64,000 nt of DNA from Komarekiella delphini-convector SJRDD-AB1. GTDB taxonomy: Bacteria > Cyanobacteriota > Cyanobacteriia > Cyanobacteriales > Nostocaceae. A program made the translations under genes and the position numbers. This document shows positions 16,476 to 25,326 of the stretch, in pieces. Within the stretch, counting starts at the first letter, position 1, and every line of letters starts with the position of its first letter. The stretch spans positions 1 through 64,000 of the forward strand of contig NZ_VJXY01000009.1 in the NCBI RefSeq assembly GCF_014831675.1, given 5' to 3'. The notes under the pieces were generated by a model. The model did no database searches. It was not told where the DNA came from and saw nothing but the letters and a program-made list of their open reading frames with translations.

Positions 16476-17288
16476 GTGGAATTTAATCGGCAAAACTTGG
16501 AATCATCCCTAAAAGCAGGGCGTAAATCTCGATATTTACCATTTTCCCTACACATTTTTGAAAGCGTCTGTTCTACTAACCAAACCCTTTGGGACTTGCT
16601 CGCTCAGGGGGCTGAAGCCGGTTCTGTAGTAATTGCGACTCAGCAAACTGCTGGGCGGGGACAATGGGGACGCCAATGGGTTTCTCCTTCTGGAGGATTA
16701 TATCTTTCGGTTGCGATCGCTCCTAAAATAGAAGCTACCGATAGCTACCAGCTAACTTTGGCTAGTGCTTGGGGAGTTGCTTGGCAATTGCGAAAGTGTG
16801 GTGTGAGTGTTGGAATTAAATGGCCTAATGATTTAGTCTTAAATAATCGTAAATTAGGCGGCATTCTAACAGAAACCAAAGTAAACAAAGGAAAAATCAC
16901 CCAAGCAGTGATAGGTGTTGGTATCAACTGGACAAACCCAGTACCAAAAACCGGAATCAATCTGGAATCGTGGCAAACTTCGCAACATTCCAGTCCCATT
17001 TCCTGTCTGGAAATGCTAACCTCTAAGGTTTTACTAGGAATAGAATCCGGTATAGAGTGCCTTTTCCAAGAAGGAATAAGCATACTCTTGCCTCGCTATT
17101 TGGATTTGCTTACAAACATAGGTGATCAGGTATACGTAAATAATCTTTCAGGCATTGTAGTTGGAGTAACTCCTCAAGGGAATTTACGAGTGGATCTAGA
17201 AACACATGATACAAACGAACTAATAAAACCAGAAATTTACGTTGAACCCGGTACAATCAGTTTGGGTTACAGTAAATCTTCCGTTTAA
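16476..17288 (+). CDS. birA: Biotin--[acetyl-CoA-carboxylase] ligase
   Basis: A 270-aa biotin protein ligase. It activates biotin as biotinyl-AMP and transfers it to the lysine of biotin carboxyl carrier protein. Motifs are ATQQTAGRGQWGRQW (residues 54-68), KWPNDLVLNNRKLGGIL (115-131) and IGVGINW. The C-terminal SH3-like domain carries GIVVGVTPQGNLRVD. There is no N-terminal HTH, so it is a monofunctional (class I) enzyme. It starts with GTG and is followed after nine bases by an alternative TTG of the M23 gene. Confidence 0.93.
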   Translation: MEFNRQNLESSLKAGRKSRYLPFSLHIFESVCSTNQTLWDLLAQGAEAGSVVIATQQTAGRGQWGRQWVSPSGGLYLSVAIAPKIEATDSYQLTLASAWGVAWQLRKCGVSVGIKWPNDLVLNNRKLGGILTETKVNKGKITQAVIGVGINWTNPVPKTGINLESWQTSQHSSPISCLEMLTSKVLLGIESGIECLFQEGISILLPRYLDLLTNIGDQVYVNNLSGIVVGVTPQGNLRVDLETHDTNELIKPEIYVEPGTISLGYSKSSV

Positions 17289-17378
17289 ATTTGAGGTTTG
17301 TTTAAAATTTCGCTCTTTGGGCAAGACAAACCACTGACATCATCTGTTTATGCTAATTACACACAACTGAGAGAACAA

Positions 17379-19001
17379 ATGACGCAGCGCAATCACTCTG
17401 CCCACAATCGTTTGCACTACTCGTGGCCGCGGGGTCAAACTACGAAACGCTTTGCCTCTACCCTACCAGCACAAAGCCTTTGCTGGCTTAGCAGTATTAG
17501 CCTCCTCAGCGGCGGCTTCGTGTTTGCCCAAACGGAAACATCAATAGATAATATCGTTCCCACTATTGAAAATTCCCAGCCAACAGCAGTTACAAATCCC
17601 ATAAAAAAAGCAACTGTTGCACCGGAAGCCGCTCAAGCACAGCCAAACTTTTCTCAACGGGGAACCAGACTTAGGCAGAGACTCCGCAAGCAAGAGGTTT
17701 CTCAATCAAAACAGCCAGTTAGACAATCTAAACCTAAAATAGAAGTTTACGCGCCTGCCACTGGTATTAGACGCTCTATTCCCCAAGTAGAAACTTCGAG
17801 GGTTGCACCAGCAAGGGTTAGTCAAGAAAAACCTAAACTCGAATTCCAACCAAGAGCAAATATCAGAGAGGAAAAGCCCAAAATTGAGGTAGCCAAACCC
17901 ACCGCTCCTGCTCGTTCCTTACCTGAGAAACTCCCAGAAGTTGCCCAGCCATTGAATAACTCAAACAGCACTGTCAGCAGGACAGCGGGGAAAACCAAGG
18001 ATTATAATAACGCCTATATTGACCCCAACAATTACAATAGCGCTACGGGTACTTATCAAGCGCCCAATTCCGTAATCATCACAGAGCGTTCTAGTGGTTG
18101 TCGAGCGATTTTACCTTCAGGACAAGGTTTATTGGGCGGCGTTTGCGCCAAAGTACCCTCGCGCAATCAGCGCGTAGCTGGTTCTAAGGGCACAGCACCT
18201 AATTGGCTCAGAAGAAGTCAAAACGCACAGTTAGCAGTTCCATCAAGTCGGCAAGTTGCAACTACTGCGAATAACGGCGGATGGCGTGCTACTCGGAGTG
18301 TTTCTAGTAGTAGTGCCAAGAGCGCATTTCGCCCTAATCGATTTATCCCTAATCCCGGCGATTTCAGCACCGCAACTAAAGTCAGTGCAACTCCCATTGC
18401 ACCCAGTGGTGGTACTTTGCCTCCACCAATGGCAGACGGTAACATTGCACCCCGCCCCAGCACTGTAGCTTATGACTTCTCGCTGGCATCAGTATTACCG
18501 CAAATTCCCTACACTGGTGCAGTCGCCTATCGTGGTACGGGAATGATTTACCCACTATCTATCCCCGCTCCTATTACTTCTTTATTTGGTTGGCGAGTTC
18601 ATCCAATCACAGGTAATCAACGCTTCCATGCTGGTACAGACTTAGGTGCGCCTATGGGTACACCAGTTTTGGCAGCTGCAAAAGGCCAAGTGGAAACTGC
18701 GAACTACTTGGGCGGTTATGGTTTGACTGTGACTGTGAATCACCAATCTGCTCAACAAACCCTCTACGGTCACATGTCAGAAATCTTTGTTCAACCCGGT
18801 CAGTGGGTGGAACCGGGAACTGTCATTGGACGGGTTGGTAGCACAGGTAACTCTACAGGCCCTCACCTGCACTTTGAAGTCCGTCACATGACACAGAACG
18901 GTTGGGTTGCTACTGACCCAGGCGTTCAATTACAGACTGGACTGAGCCAGTTAATTCAAACCTTGCCAACAGCTCAGGTAACTCAGCTACCAGGTAGTTA
19001 A
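17379..19001 (+). CDS. M23-family peptidoglycan endopeptidase
   Basis: A murein hydrolase of the LytM/NlpD type (540 aa from this ATG). It has a signal or anchor segment near the N-terminus (SLCWLSSISLLSGGFVFAQT), about 300 residues of Pro/Lys/Ser-rich linker with three or four KPKIEV-like repeats, and a C-terminal M23 domain. The zinc ligands are H444 and D448 in RFHAGTDLGAPMGTP and H525 in GPHLHFEV (numbered from the upstream TTG at 17298). This combination suggests a periplasmic enzyme reaching across the wall. The frame is open to 17298, but the ATG has the better context (GAGAGAAC upstream). Confidence 0.88.
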   Translation: MTQRNHSAHNRLHYSWPRGQTTKRFASTLPAQSLCWLSSISLLSGGFVFAQTETSIDNIVPTIENSQPTAVTNPIKKATVAPEAAQAQPNFSQRGTRLRQRLRKQEVSQSKQPVRQSKPKIEVYAPATGIRRSIPQVETSRVAPARVSQEKPKLEFQPRANIREEKPKIEVAKPTAPARSLPEKLPEVAQPLNNSNSTVSRTAGKTKDYNNAYIDPNNYNSATGTYQAPNSVIITERSSGCRAILPSGQGLLGGVCAKVPSRNQRVAGSKGTAPNWLRRSQNAQLAVPSSRQVATTANNGGWRATRSVSSSSAKSAFRPNRFIPNPGDFSTATKVSATPIAPSGGTLPPPMADGNIAPRPSTVAYDFSLASVLPQIPYTGAVAYRGTGMIYPLSIPAPITSLFGWRVHPITGNQRFHAGTDLGAPMGTPVLAAAKGQVETANYLGGYGLTVTVNHQSAQQTLYGHMSEIFVQPGQWVEPGTVIGRVGSTGNSTGPHLHFEVRHMTQNGWVATDPGVQLQTGLSQLIQTLPTAQVTQLPGS

Positions 19002-19004
19002 GAG

Positions 19005-19290
19005 TGGAGTGGGGAAGTGGGGGAGCAGGGGAAGAATAACTAATGTTCAATGCCCCATGTTCCATGACGCCACTTACTCCACTTGAGGAAACCCCAGACG
19101 CTCGCGGACTCGCTCTAAGCGTTGGCGCAGCCTCAAAGTAGAGAAGCCATGCCGTTGGCGAAGCCTCTCGTTCACGAAGTGTCTCCGATAGGAGAAGAGA
19201 AGGCTTTACGCTGCGCTATCGCCTTTGGCGTCTCCCCTTCTCCCTTTGGGAGAGGCTAGCGCCAAGGGAGAAGACCGCAGTGCCTCCCCC
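19005..19290. repeat. Repeat-filled spacer between M23 gene and ribE
   Basis: No gene. It contains a purine-rich GGGGAAGTGGGGGAGCAGGGG tract, a further stretch of GCGTTGGCG/GCGAAGC-type palindromes and a TCTCCGATAGGAGAAG block also present at 63898-63913. Paired segments such as CTTCTCCC and GGGAGAAG can fold. These are dispersed repeats of the Nostocales spacer type. It may also supply the transcription end for both convergent genes. Confidence 0.55.
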
Positions 19291-19298
19291 ATTCCCCA

Positions 19299-19979
19299 TT
19301 ACAAATACCCGTGTTCTGCTAAGAATGCGGGTGTAATGTCATCTAAACTAGTTTCATTTGAGGTTGCAGTAGACTGGTTTCCAGAATAAAGGAATTTTTC
19401 CACGTATTTACCGAGAATATCCCCTTCTAAATTCACCAAACTACCAGATACTAAATAGCGAAGATTTGTTTCGGCATAAGTGAGGGGAATTACCGCTACT
19501 TTAAATTGGGAGAGTTCTGGCTCATAAGCGGCGACTGTGAGGCTGATGCCATTGACAGTTATACTGCCTTTAGGGACAATGTACCGTGCGATCGCCTCGG
19601 ATGCTTTGAAGGTCATTTCCCAAGAACTGGCCGTTTGTTCTGATTCTAGCAATCGACCGATGCCGTCTACATGACCCATAACAAAATGACCACCGACTTT
19701 ACTGCCTACTCGTAGCGACGCTTCTAAATTGACATATCTCTGTTGTGTTTGCTCGCCTCCCAGAGTCGTACGGCGTAGCGTTTCCGGTGAAGCAGTGGCG
19801 ATAAACCCGTCTTTTAAAACTTCTTCCACTGTCAAGCAAACGCCATCTACTGCAACACTGTCACCATAGGCCAAATCCTGCATAATTACTTCACACGACT
19901 GACTTACACAAGTAATTTGCCAAGAATCGCCCCCTAAGGGTTTCATTGTTCCTAATGCCTGGATTAATCCTGTAAACAC
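19299..19979 (-). CDS. ribE: Riboflavin synthase alpha chain
   Basis: A 226-aa riboflavin synthase, which dismutates two 6,7-dimethyl-8-ribityllumazine molecules to riboflavin and a pyrimidine. It shows two homologous lumazine-binding barrels: the N-terminal one begins MFTGLIQALG and includes VAVDGVCLTVEEV, and the second begins VGGHFVMGHVDGIG and includes SITVNGISLTVA. A C-terminal tail of about 25 residues after the second barrel is longer than the minimum. No FMN riboswitch is seen upstream, in line with cyanobacteria in general. Confidence 0.95.
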   Translation of the reverse strand: MFTGLIQALGTMKPLGGDSWQITCVSQSCEVIMQDLAYGDSVAVDGVCLTVEEVLKDGFIATASPETLRRTTLGGEQTQQRYVNLEASLRVGSKVGGHFVMGHVDGIGRLLESEQTASSWEMTFKASEAIARYIVPKGSITVNGISLTVAAYEPELSQFKVAVIPLTYAETNLRYLVSGSLVNLEGDILGKYVEKFLYSGNQSTATSNETSLDDITPAFLAEHGYL

Positions 19980-20319
19980 GGCTTTTTTGTCAAACTAACT
20001 CTATTTATTGCTTAATTTTGCCTGAAATTAACTGGTAATTCTCACAAGAATGCAGAACATTCAGAGTATAATTTCTGACTTTATTTATTATAAGGTTGTT
20101 AACACATTAGCATCCTGCACAAGGCATACTTGGGTAAGAAGGTTATTGTCTAATTAGACCAATTTGTCTTACTCTGGTGTTCACCACAAGTTAGGAGTTT
20201 AATAGAAGCAATTATAGAGAACAAATGCCTATGTTTATTCCTGTCCCCGATTCACCTAACAAAGAGTATTATTTGTTACTTAGCACCCAATCGCTCAAAG
20301 GATTGTAGAGGCTTAGCCA
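19980..20319. other. Divergent spacer ribE / nuclease-family gene
   Basis: An AT-rich 340-bp spacer that must carry both promoters. A 27-codon ATG frame (20225-20308) reads PMFIPVPDSPNKEYYLLL and has no convincing SD. It could be a leader or chance. No riboswitch recognised. Confidence 0.3.
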
Positions 20320-20817
20320 ATGATTGAAATGAGAGTCGCTGGCATAGCATTAGATGCCATAACCCGCAGCCCGATTGTACTTTTGAAAGATGCTTCAGAT
20401 CGCCGCGCTTTGCCAATTTATATAGGTCAGGAACAGGCTAGAGCAATTATGGGTGCATTGGAGAATCAAAAGCCTCCCAGACCCTTAACCCATGACCTAA
20501 TTGTAAATATGCTAGAGACATGGAATATGACTCTAGAAAAAGTTATCATTCATTCCCTACAAAAGGATACATTTTATGCAGCTTTGATTGTCCAGCAAGG
20601 CGAGGTTAAAAAAGAAATCGACGCGCGTCCTAGCGATGCGATCGCCGTTGCCCTTCGTACAAATACGCCTATTTGGGTAATGGAAGAAGTAATTGCTGAT
20701 GCTTCTATCCCTGTTGACCGCGATGCTGATGAAGCTGAACAGCAAGCCTTCCGTGAATTTATTTCCAATCTCCGTCCTGAAGATTTGATTAAGCGCTTTG
20801 GTGATGGCGACAGCTAA
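20320..20817 (+). CDS. Bifunctional nuclease family protein (DUF151)
   Basis: A 165-aa member of the DUF151 bifunctional nuclease family. Signatures are MRVAGIALDAITRSPIVLLK, RRALPIYIGQEQARAI, FYAALIV and the conserved DARPSDAIAVALR. In plants, homologues are reported to have DNase/RNase activity. Bacterial function is poorly known and the fold is simple, so activity is inferred. The C-terminal acidic tail (DADEAEQQAFREFISNLRPED) resembles a UVR-like helix. Monocistronic. Confidence 0.88.
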   Translation: MIEMRVAGIALDAITRSPIVLLKDASDRRALPIYIGQEQARAIMGALENQKPPRPLTHDLIVNMLETWNMTLEKVIIHSLQKDTFYAALIVQQGEVKKEIDARPSDAIAVALRTNTPIWVMEEVIADASIPVDRDADEAEQQAFREFISNLRPEDLIKRFGDGDS

Positions 20818-20971
20818 AAAAGTGCTGAGTCATAAGTACTGAGTGCTGAGAAAGAATAGAGAATTTAGAGAATAAAAACAAGTTCTCTGTTCTTTCTTGT
20901 TCACCTTTCACTTTTATACAAACACTATTAATCGTGTTTATACTCAGCACTCACCACTCAAAACTCAATTT

Positions 20972-22102
20972 ATGCAATACCGACGCTTTGGGAAAACAAA
21001 TCTTTGCCTCTCTGTCTTTTCATTGGGAACAATGCGCTACTTAGCTGGTTTTGAAAATGCTCAGCAAACTATCGAACAGGCTTTAGCGCTAGGAATTAAT
21101 CATATAGAAACTGCCAGAGGCTACGGCAAAAGTGAGGAGTATCTTGGTGGAGTGTTAAAAGCTGGGTTGTCAGTACCGCGAACAAGGCTTCACATCACCA
21201 CCAAAATTTCTCCTACAAATGATGCTGACACCATGCGTCGGTGCATTAATGAATCCTTGGAAAAATTACAGCTAGATTATCTAGATTGTTTAGGAATTCA
21301 TGGCTTAAACACTTGGCAACATTTAGAGTGGGTGCAAGCCAAAGGTGGCTGTATGCAAGCCGTGCAAGAAGCTGTTGCTGATGGTCGAGTGCGACACGTT
21401 GGTTTTTCCACTCACGGATCATTAGAAATAATTCTGGCGGCAATTAACACAGATTTTTTTGAATTTGTCAACTTGCATTATTACTATTTCTTTCAACGTA
21501 ACGCGCCAGCAATTCAGCTAGCAGCAGAGAAGGATATGGGCGTTTTTATTATTTCTCCTGCTGATAAAGGAGGACTTTTATACGCGCCACCTCAAAGTTT
21601 AAAAGACCTGTGTCAACCATTCTCACCCTTAGAATTAAACTATCGCTTTTTGTTGAGTGATAAACGTATTGCTACTTTAAGTGTAGGGCCAGCAAACCCA
21701 CATGAATTAATAGAGCCTTTGCGATTTGCTAACAGTAATAGAGAGCTAACATCAGAAGAAATTTGTACCTTTAAGCGGTTAGAAAATCATCAAAAAGCTA
21801 CTTTAGAAATTAATCAATGTAGCCAATGCTATGCTTGTTTGCCTTGTCCAGAAAATATCAATATTCCAGAAGTATTACGGTTACGAAATTTAGCAGTAGC
21901 ATATGATATGACTGACTATGGAAAATATCGCTATGGAATGTTTGAAAATGCTGGACACTGGTTTCCTGGAATGAAAGCTAACCACTGCACTGAATGCGGC
22001 GATTGTTTGCCAAGATGTCCAGAAAATTTGAATATTCCTGCTTTGTTAGAAGATACTCATGAGAGATTAAATGGGAAAGCAGGTAGAAGATTGTGGGGAT
22101 AA
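20972..22102 (+). CDS. Aldo/keto reductase with C-terminal 4Fe-4S domain
   Basis: A 376-aa fusion. Residues 1-270 are an AKR barrel (YRRFGKTNLCLSVFSLGT, then HIETARGYGKSEEYLGG, TTKI and GIHGLN for the catalytic set). The usual catalytic Asp of the DTA-x-x-YG motif is Glu here. The C-terminus has two cysteine clusters, CSQCYACLPCPENINIP and CTECGDCLPRCPENLNIP, expected to bind [4Fe-4S] centres, so electrons may come from ferredoxin rather than NADPH alone. The frame is open to 20897, but MQYRRFG at 20972 fits the family. The Uma2 gene starts four bases after its stop. Confidence 0.88.
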   Translation: MQYRRFGKTNLCLSVFSLGTMRYLAGFENAQQTIEQALALGINHIETARGYGKSEEYLGGVLKAGLSVPRTRLHITTKISPTNDADTMRRCINESLEKLQLDYLDCLGIHGLNTWQHLEWVQAKGGCMQAVQEAVADGRVRHVGFSTHGSLEIILAAINTDFFEFVNLHYYYFFQRNAPAIQLAAEKDMGVFIISPADKGGLLYAPPQSLKDLCQPFSPLELNYRFLLSDKRIATLSVGPANPHELIEPLRFANSNRELTSEEICTFKRLENHQKATLEINQCSQCYACLPCPENINIPEVLRLRNLAVAYDMTDYGKYRYGMFENAGHWFPGMKANHCTECGDCLPRCPENLNIPALLEDTHERLNGKAGRRLWG

Positions 22103-22106
22103 AACC

Positions 22107-22712
22107 ATGCAAGTAACAGAACAGCGATACTACACCCCAGAGGAATATTTAGAGTTAGAGGAAGCTGCTGACTATAAAAGTGAATATATTGACGGAAAAA
22201 TAATTCCTATGGCGGGTGGAACAATAAATCACAACCAAATAGCACTCAATTTTAGTACTGAGTTAAATTTTGCTTTTAAAAAGCAAAACTACCGAGTTTA
22301 TATGGGTGATATTCGTCTGTGGATACCCCAAAAGCGGATCTATACGTATCCAGATGTAATGATTCTGGCGGATGAACCAGAGTTTTTCAATAACCGTAGG
22401 GATATAATTCTGAATCCACAGGTTATTGTTGAGGTTTTATCAAAATCGACCAAAGGCTACGATCGCGAAGATAAATTTGAGGCTTATCGGACAATCTCTT
22501 CCTTTCAAGAATATCTTTTAATTGACCAAACTCGAATTCACGTAGAGCAGTTTTCTAAGACTGGAAAAAAGCAATGGAATCTGCGTGAATATGACGAAGA
22601 AGATGAAGCCATCGCACTTGTAACCGTACCTTTTGAGATTTCTCTACAAGATTTATACAACAAAGTTAAGTTTGAGCTTGTTGAAACTGATATAGGTAAT
22701 GAGATTAGCTGA
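22107..22712 (+). CDS. Uma2 family (DUF820) endonuclease-like protein
   Basis: A 201-aa protein of the Uma2 family, abundant in cyanobacteria, with a PD-(D/E)XK-like fold. The core is seen as YKSEYIDGKIIPMAGG, IYTYPDVMILADE and PQVIVEVLSKSTKGYD. The Asp of YPDVMIL and the Glu of VIVEVLS are the expected metal ligands. The natural role of the family is unknown; many copies are thought to be selfish or regulatory. It starts just after the aldo/keto reductase stop, so it may be read through from it. Confidence 0.88.
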   Translation: MQVTEQRYYTPEEYLELEEAADYKSEYIDGKIIPMAGGTINHNQIALNFSTELNFAFKKQNYRVYMGDIRLWIPQKRIYTYPDVMILADEPEFFNNRRDIILNPQVIVEVLSKSTKGYDREDKFEAYRTISSFQEYLLIDQTRIHVEQFSKTGKKQWNLREYDEEDEAIALVTVPFEISLQDLYNKVKFELVETDIGNEIS

Positions 22713-22836
22713 ATAGTTAAATAATAGTTTTTGGCAAAAACTTAATTACATTGAGTTAGATTAAATTAAGATTTAATACATAATATTAAGGAATTTTTGG
22801 GAATATCACCCAAGCTAATTGAAAGGTTTACGTCGA

Positions 22837-24525
22837 ATGGTTATTTTAATAGAATAATCTCATCAAAAGATTCGCAGAAATATAAATGGACTGGATTACC
22901 TACTGCGATCGCTACAGTCTGATTTTATTAAAAGGTTAACAACTGGTTGTCTGCTTCATTGTGAAACAGAAGGTCAATATAGTGAATTAACTATAATCTC
23001 TGGAGAAAGGTTAAAGGCACTAAGAGAATTTTGCTGGCTGATGGCTGAGAAATATAAGCGCGTTTCGCCAGTTCGTGATGTTTTTATTAGCTATCTTAAA
23101 GGAAAACTTGGCGAGGAAGTTGTCAAGGAACGTTTAGCCGATTTTATTACGGAAGTGGATTATGAAAAGCGATTTGGCGGCGATGGTAAGATAGATTTTA
23201 CCCTGACTTCTGACCCATCTGTTGGTATTGAGGTTAAATCTCGTCACGGTAGTATTGACAGAGTTAGATGGTCAATTAGTTCAGAAGAAGTTGAAAAAAA
23301 TGCAGTTGTAGTCTGCATTTTGATTCAAGAAGAGGTGAATGAAGCACAATCGGAATATCACCTTTTTTTGGCTGGCTTTCTCCCAACACGAATGATTAAG
23401 TTGAAGACTGGAAAAATTTCATTTGGGATAGACCAATTACTATATGGTGGTGGCTTATGGTGCTATCTAGAACAGTTACAATCTTCTATAAATTATAATT
23501 TTTCCAGGCAACAACCTCTAATTAGTAAATATCATCTACCGCAGGAAATGCCATCTAAGCCAACTAACAATCAGTTAATAAAATCTTCCTTACAAACTGA
23601 TGTAGATAACTATTTAGATTCTGATGATAAAGATTTAAATTTACTTTATATGAAATTGGGTGAAGAATATTTTGATAAAGGAGAATATGTAAATGCGATT
23701 ACTAACTATAATCAAGCCTTGCAACTTAATCCTAATAATGCTGATTTGTATTATAGACGAGGGTTAGCGCATTACCAACTAGGAGATTATGAAGGAGCGA
23801 GCGCAGATTATTCTCAGGCAATTCAGAGAAATCTTCATGATGCTAAATCTTACAATAAACGGGGTTTAGCTCTATATCAACTGGGGCGCTTTGAAGAAGC
23901 AATTGATGATTATACCCAGGCAATTAGAATTAATCCTAATGTTGCTATAGCTTATAAAAACCGTGCTGAAGCACGTTCTCACATAGGAGATAACCAAGGA
24001 GCAATTGAGGATTATACTCAAGCTATCAAAATTAATCCCGATTATGCTGATGCTTACAAAAACCGGGGAATCTCCCGTTATCTCTTAGGATATCAGCCAG
24101 GATTTACTCAAGCAATTAAGATTAATCCTCAAGATGCCAATGCTTATAGAAATCGTGGTAATGCTCGTTCTGACTTAGGGGATTATGAAGGAGCAATTGA
24201 AGATTATACCCATGCAATTCAGATTAATCCTAATTATGCCGATGCTTATTATAACCGTGTCAATGCTCGTTCTGACTTAGGGGATTATGAAGGAGCAATT
24301 GAAGATTATACCCATGCAATTCAAATTAATCCCAATTATGCTGATTCCTATTACAATCGTGGCAATATCCGTTTAGAGAAGGGAGATAAACAGGGAGTAA
24401 TTGAAGATTTTCAAAAAGCAGCAGACATTTATCGTAAAGAAGGTAAGTTAGAAGCGCTTAAAGATACACAAGCAAGAATATTAGACTTAGAAATAGAAGA
24501 ATCATTAGATATTTTAAACTTCTAG
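22837..24525 (+). pseudogene. Nuclease-like/TPR protein gene with early in-frame stop
   Basis: The frame opens at ATG 22837 (MVILIE), meets TAA at 22855-22857, then is uninterrupted for 555 codons to 24525. The 61 codons between that stop and the first later ATG (23041) are protein-like (RNINGLDYLLRSLQS, YSELTIISGERLKALREF). The usable part, 23041-24525 (494 aa), has a nuclease-like domain (GDGKIDFTL then VGIEVKSRHGS, the D...ExK pattern of PD-(D/E)XK folds) followed by seven or more TPR repeats. Two adjacent TPRs are nearly identical in DNA. Translation of a 494-aa product from 23041 is possible. Confidence 0.7.
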
Positions 24526-24551
24526 AAAATGGCACAACATAACGATGCGTA

Positions 24552-24580
24552 GTAGAGACGTTGCATTGCAACGTCTCTAC
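24552..24580. terminator. Perfect palindrome, likely bidirectional terminator
   Basis: A 13-bp perfect stem (GTAGAGACGTTGC / GCAACGTCTCTAC) with a 3-nt loop is followed by AGTTTTT. It sits between two convergent genes. It is also a member of the GAGACG palindrome family. Confidence 0.7.
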
Positions 24581-24615
24581 AGTTTTTGCGATTACTGAAT
24601 CGATTCTCTAGAAAA

Positions 24616-25272
24616 TTAAAAATAATATCTGCGATCGCGTACCCACATACTTACAGGTACAGCTTGACCTTGTGCATTCACTTTAACTTCCACTACTATT
24701 GGTTGCGGCTGTCCTGGTTTAATTGGTCGGGCAGTTGAGATATCTTTGTTAATATCGTTCCGTTGATCTTCTGGGATGTAATAAGTTTCCAAGCCATAAG
24801 TAATCGAATTATAGCCACTATACTGACCTTTCAAGGCTATCTGATTTGCAGCTAGAGAAGTTGGGAACTGTCCACTTACTCGCACAGGTTTCCAAGCTTG
24901 AGGAATTCCACCAGAGGCTTTTTGTTCTTCCAAAATTATGTACAAGCTGGTTCCCCGCGCTAAAGGATCGTATTGTTTGTTATTACCAGGATTTTGCTTG
25001 ACCAAATCTGCCCAACCCGGAAGTTTTGTTAAATTATCTGTGCGAGAAATTTCATAGTTTAGTGTTACAGAATAACCCCGCAGCAAATCGTAAGGATCTA
25101 CAGGTAGAGTTTGCAAGATAGCTGTTTTGCCTGTAACCAACGTGTAAACTGATTGGGCTGGTACTGACAAGATGATCGCTGTTTGAATTAGCAGGGGAAC
25201 CACAAATCGCCAAAGAGTTATGGGTTTTTCTGGAGGTTCATTTTGCAAAAGTAATGCTTCATTAGTTTCCAT
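24616..25272 (-). CDS. GDYXXLXY domain protein
   Basis: A 218-aa protein with one N-terminal membrane helix (residues 22-45, WRFVVPLLIQTAIILSVPAQ) and a periplasmic domain. The family motif is seen as DPYDLLRGYSVTLNYEIS (the DY-x-x-L-x-Y type signature). This domain is usually encoded directly after a DUF2157 protein, as here with a 54-bp gap. The function is unknown; the pair is thought to be membrane-associated in the envelope. The ATG has AGGA upstream. Confidence 0.82.
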   Translation of the reverse strand: METNEALLLQNEPPEKPITLWRFVVPLLIQTAIILSVPAQSVYTLVTGKTAILQTLPVDPYDLLRGYSVTLNYEISRTDNLTKLPGWADLVKQNPGNNKQYDPLARGTSLYIILEEQKASGGIPQAWKPVRVSGQFPTSLAANQIALKGQYSGYNSITYGLETYYIPEDQRNDINKDISTARPIKPGQPQPIVVEVKVNAQGQAVPVSMWVRDRRYYF

Positions 25273-25326
25273 AGGAGATAATCCTAAAAATGATTTGTGA
25301 ATTACTAGTTTTTTCCAGTTTTAATC

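Noticed and set aside
20225-20308. 27-codon ORF before the nuclease-family gene
   Set aside because: Too short and without SD to call; recorded only in the spacer entry.
19980-20319. FMN riboswitch near ribE
   Set aside because: No RFN-element consensus seen on the ribE strand.
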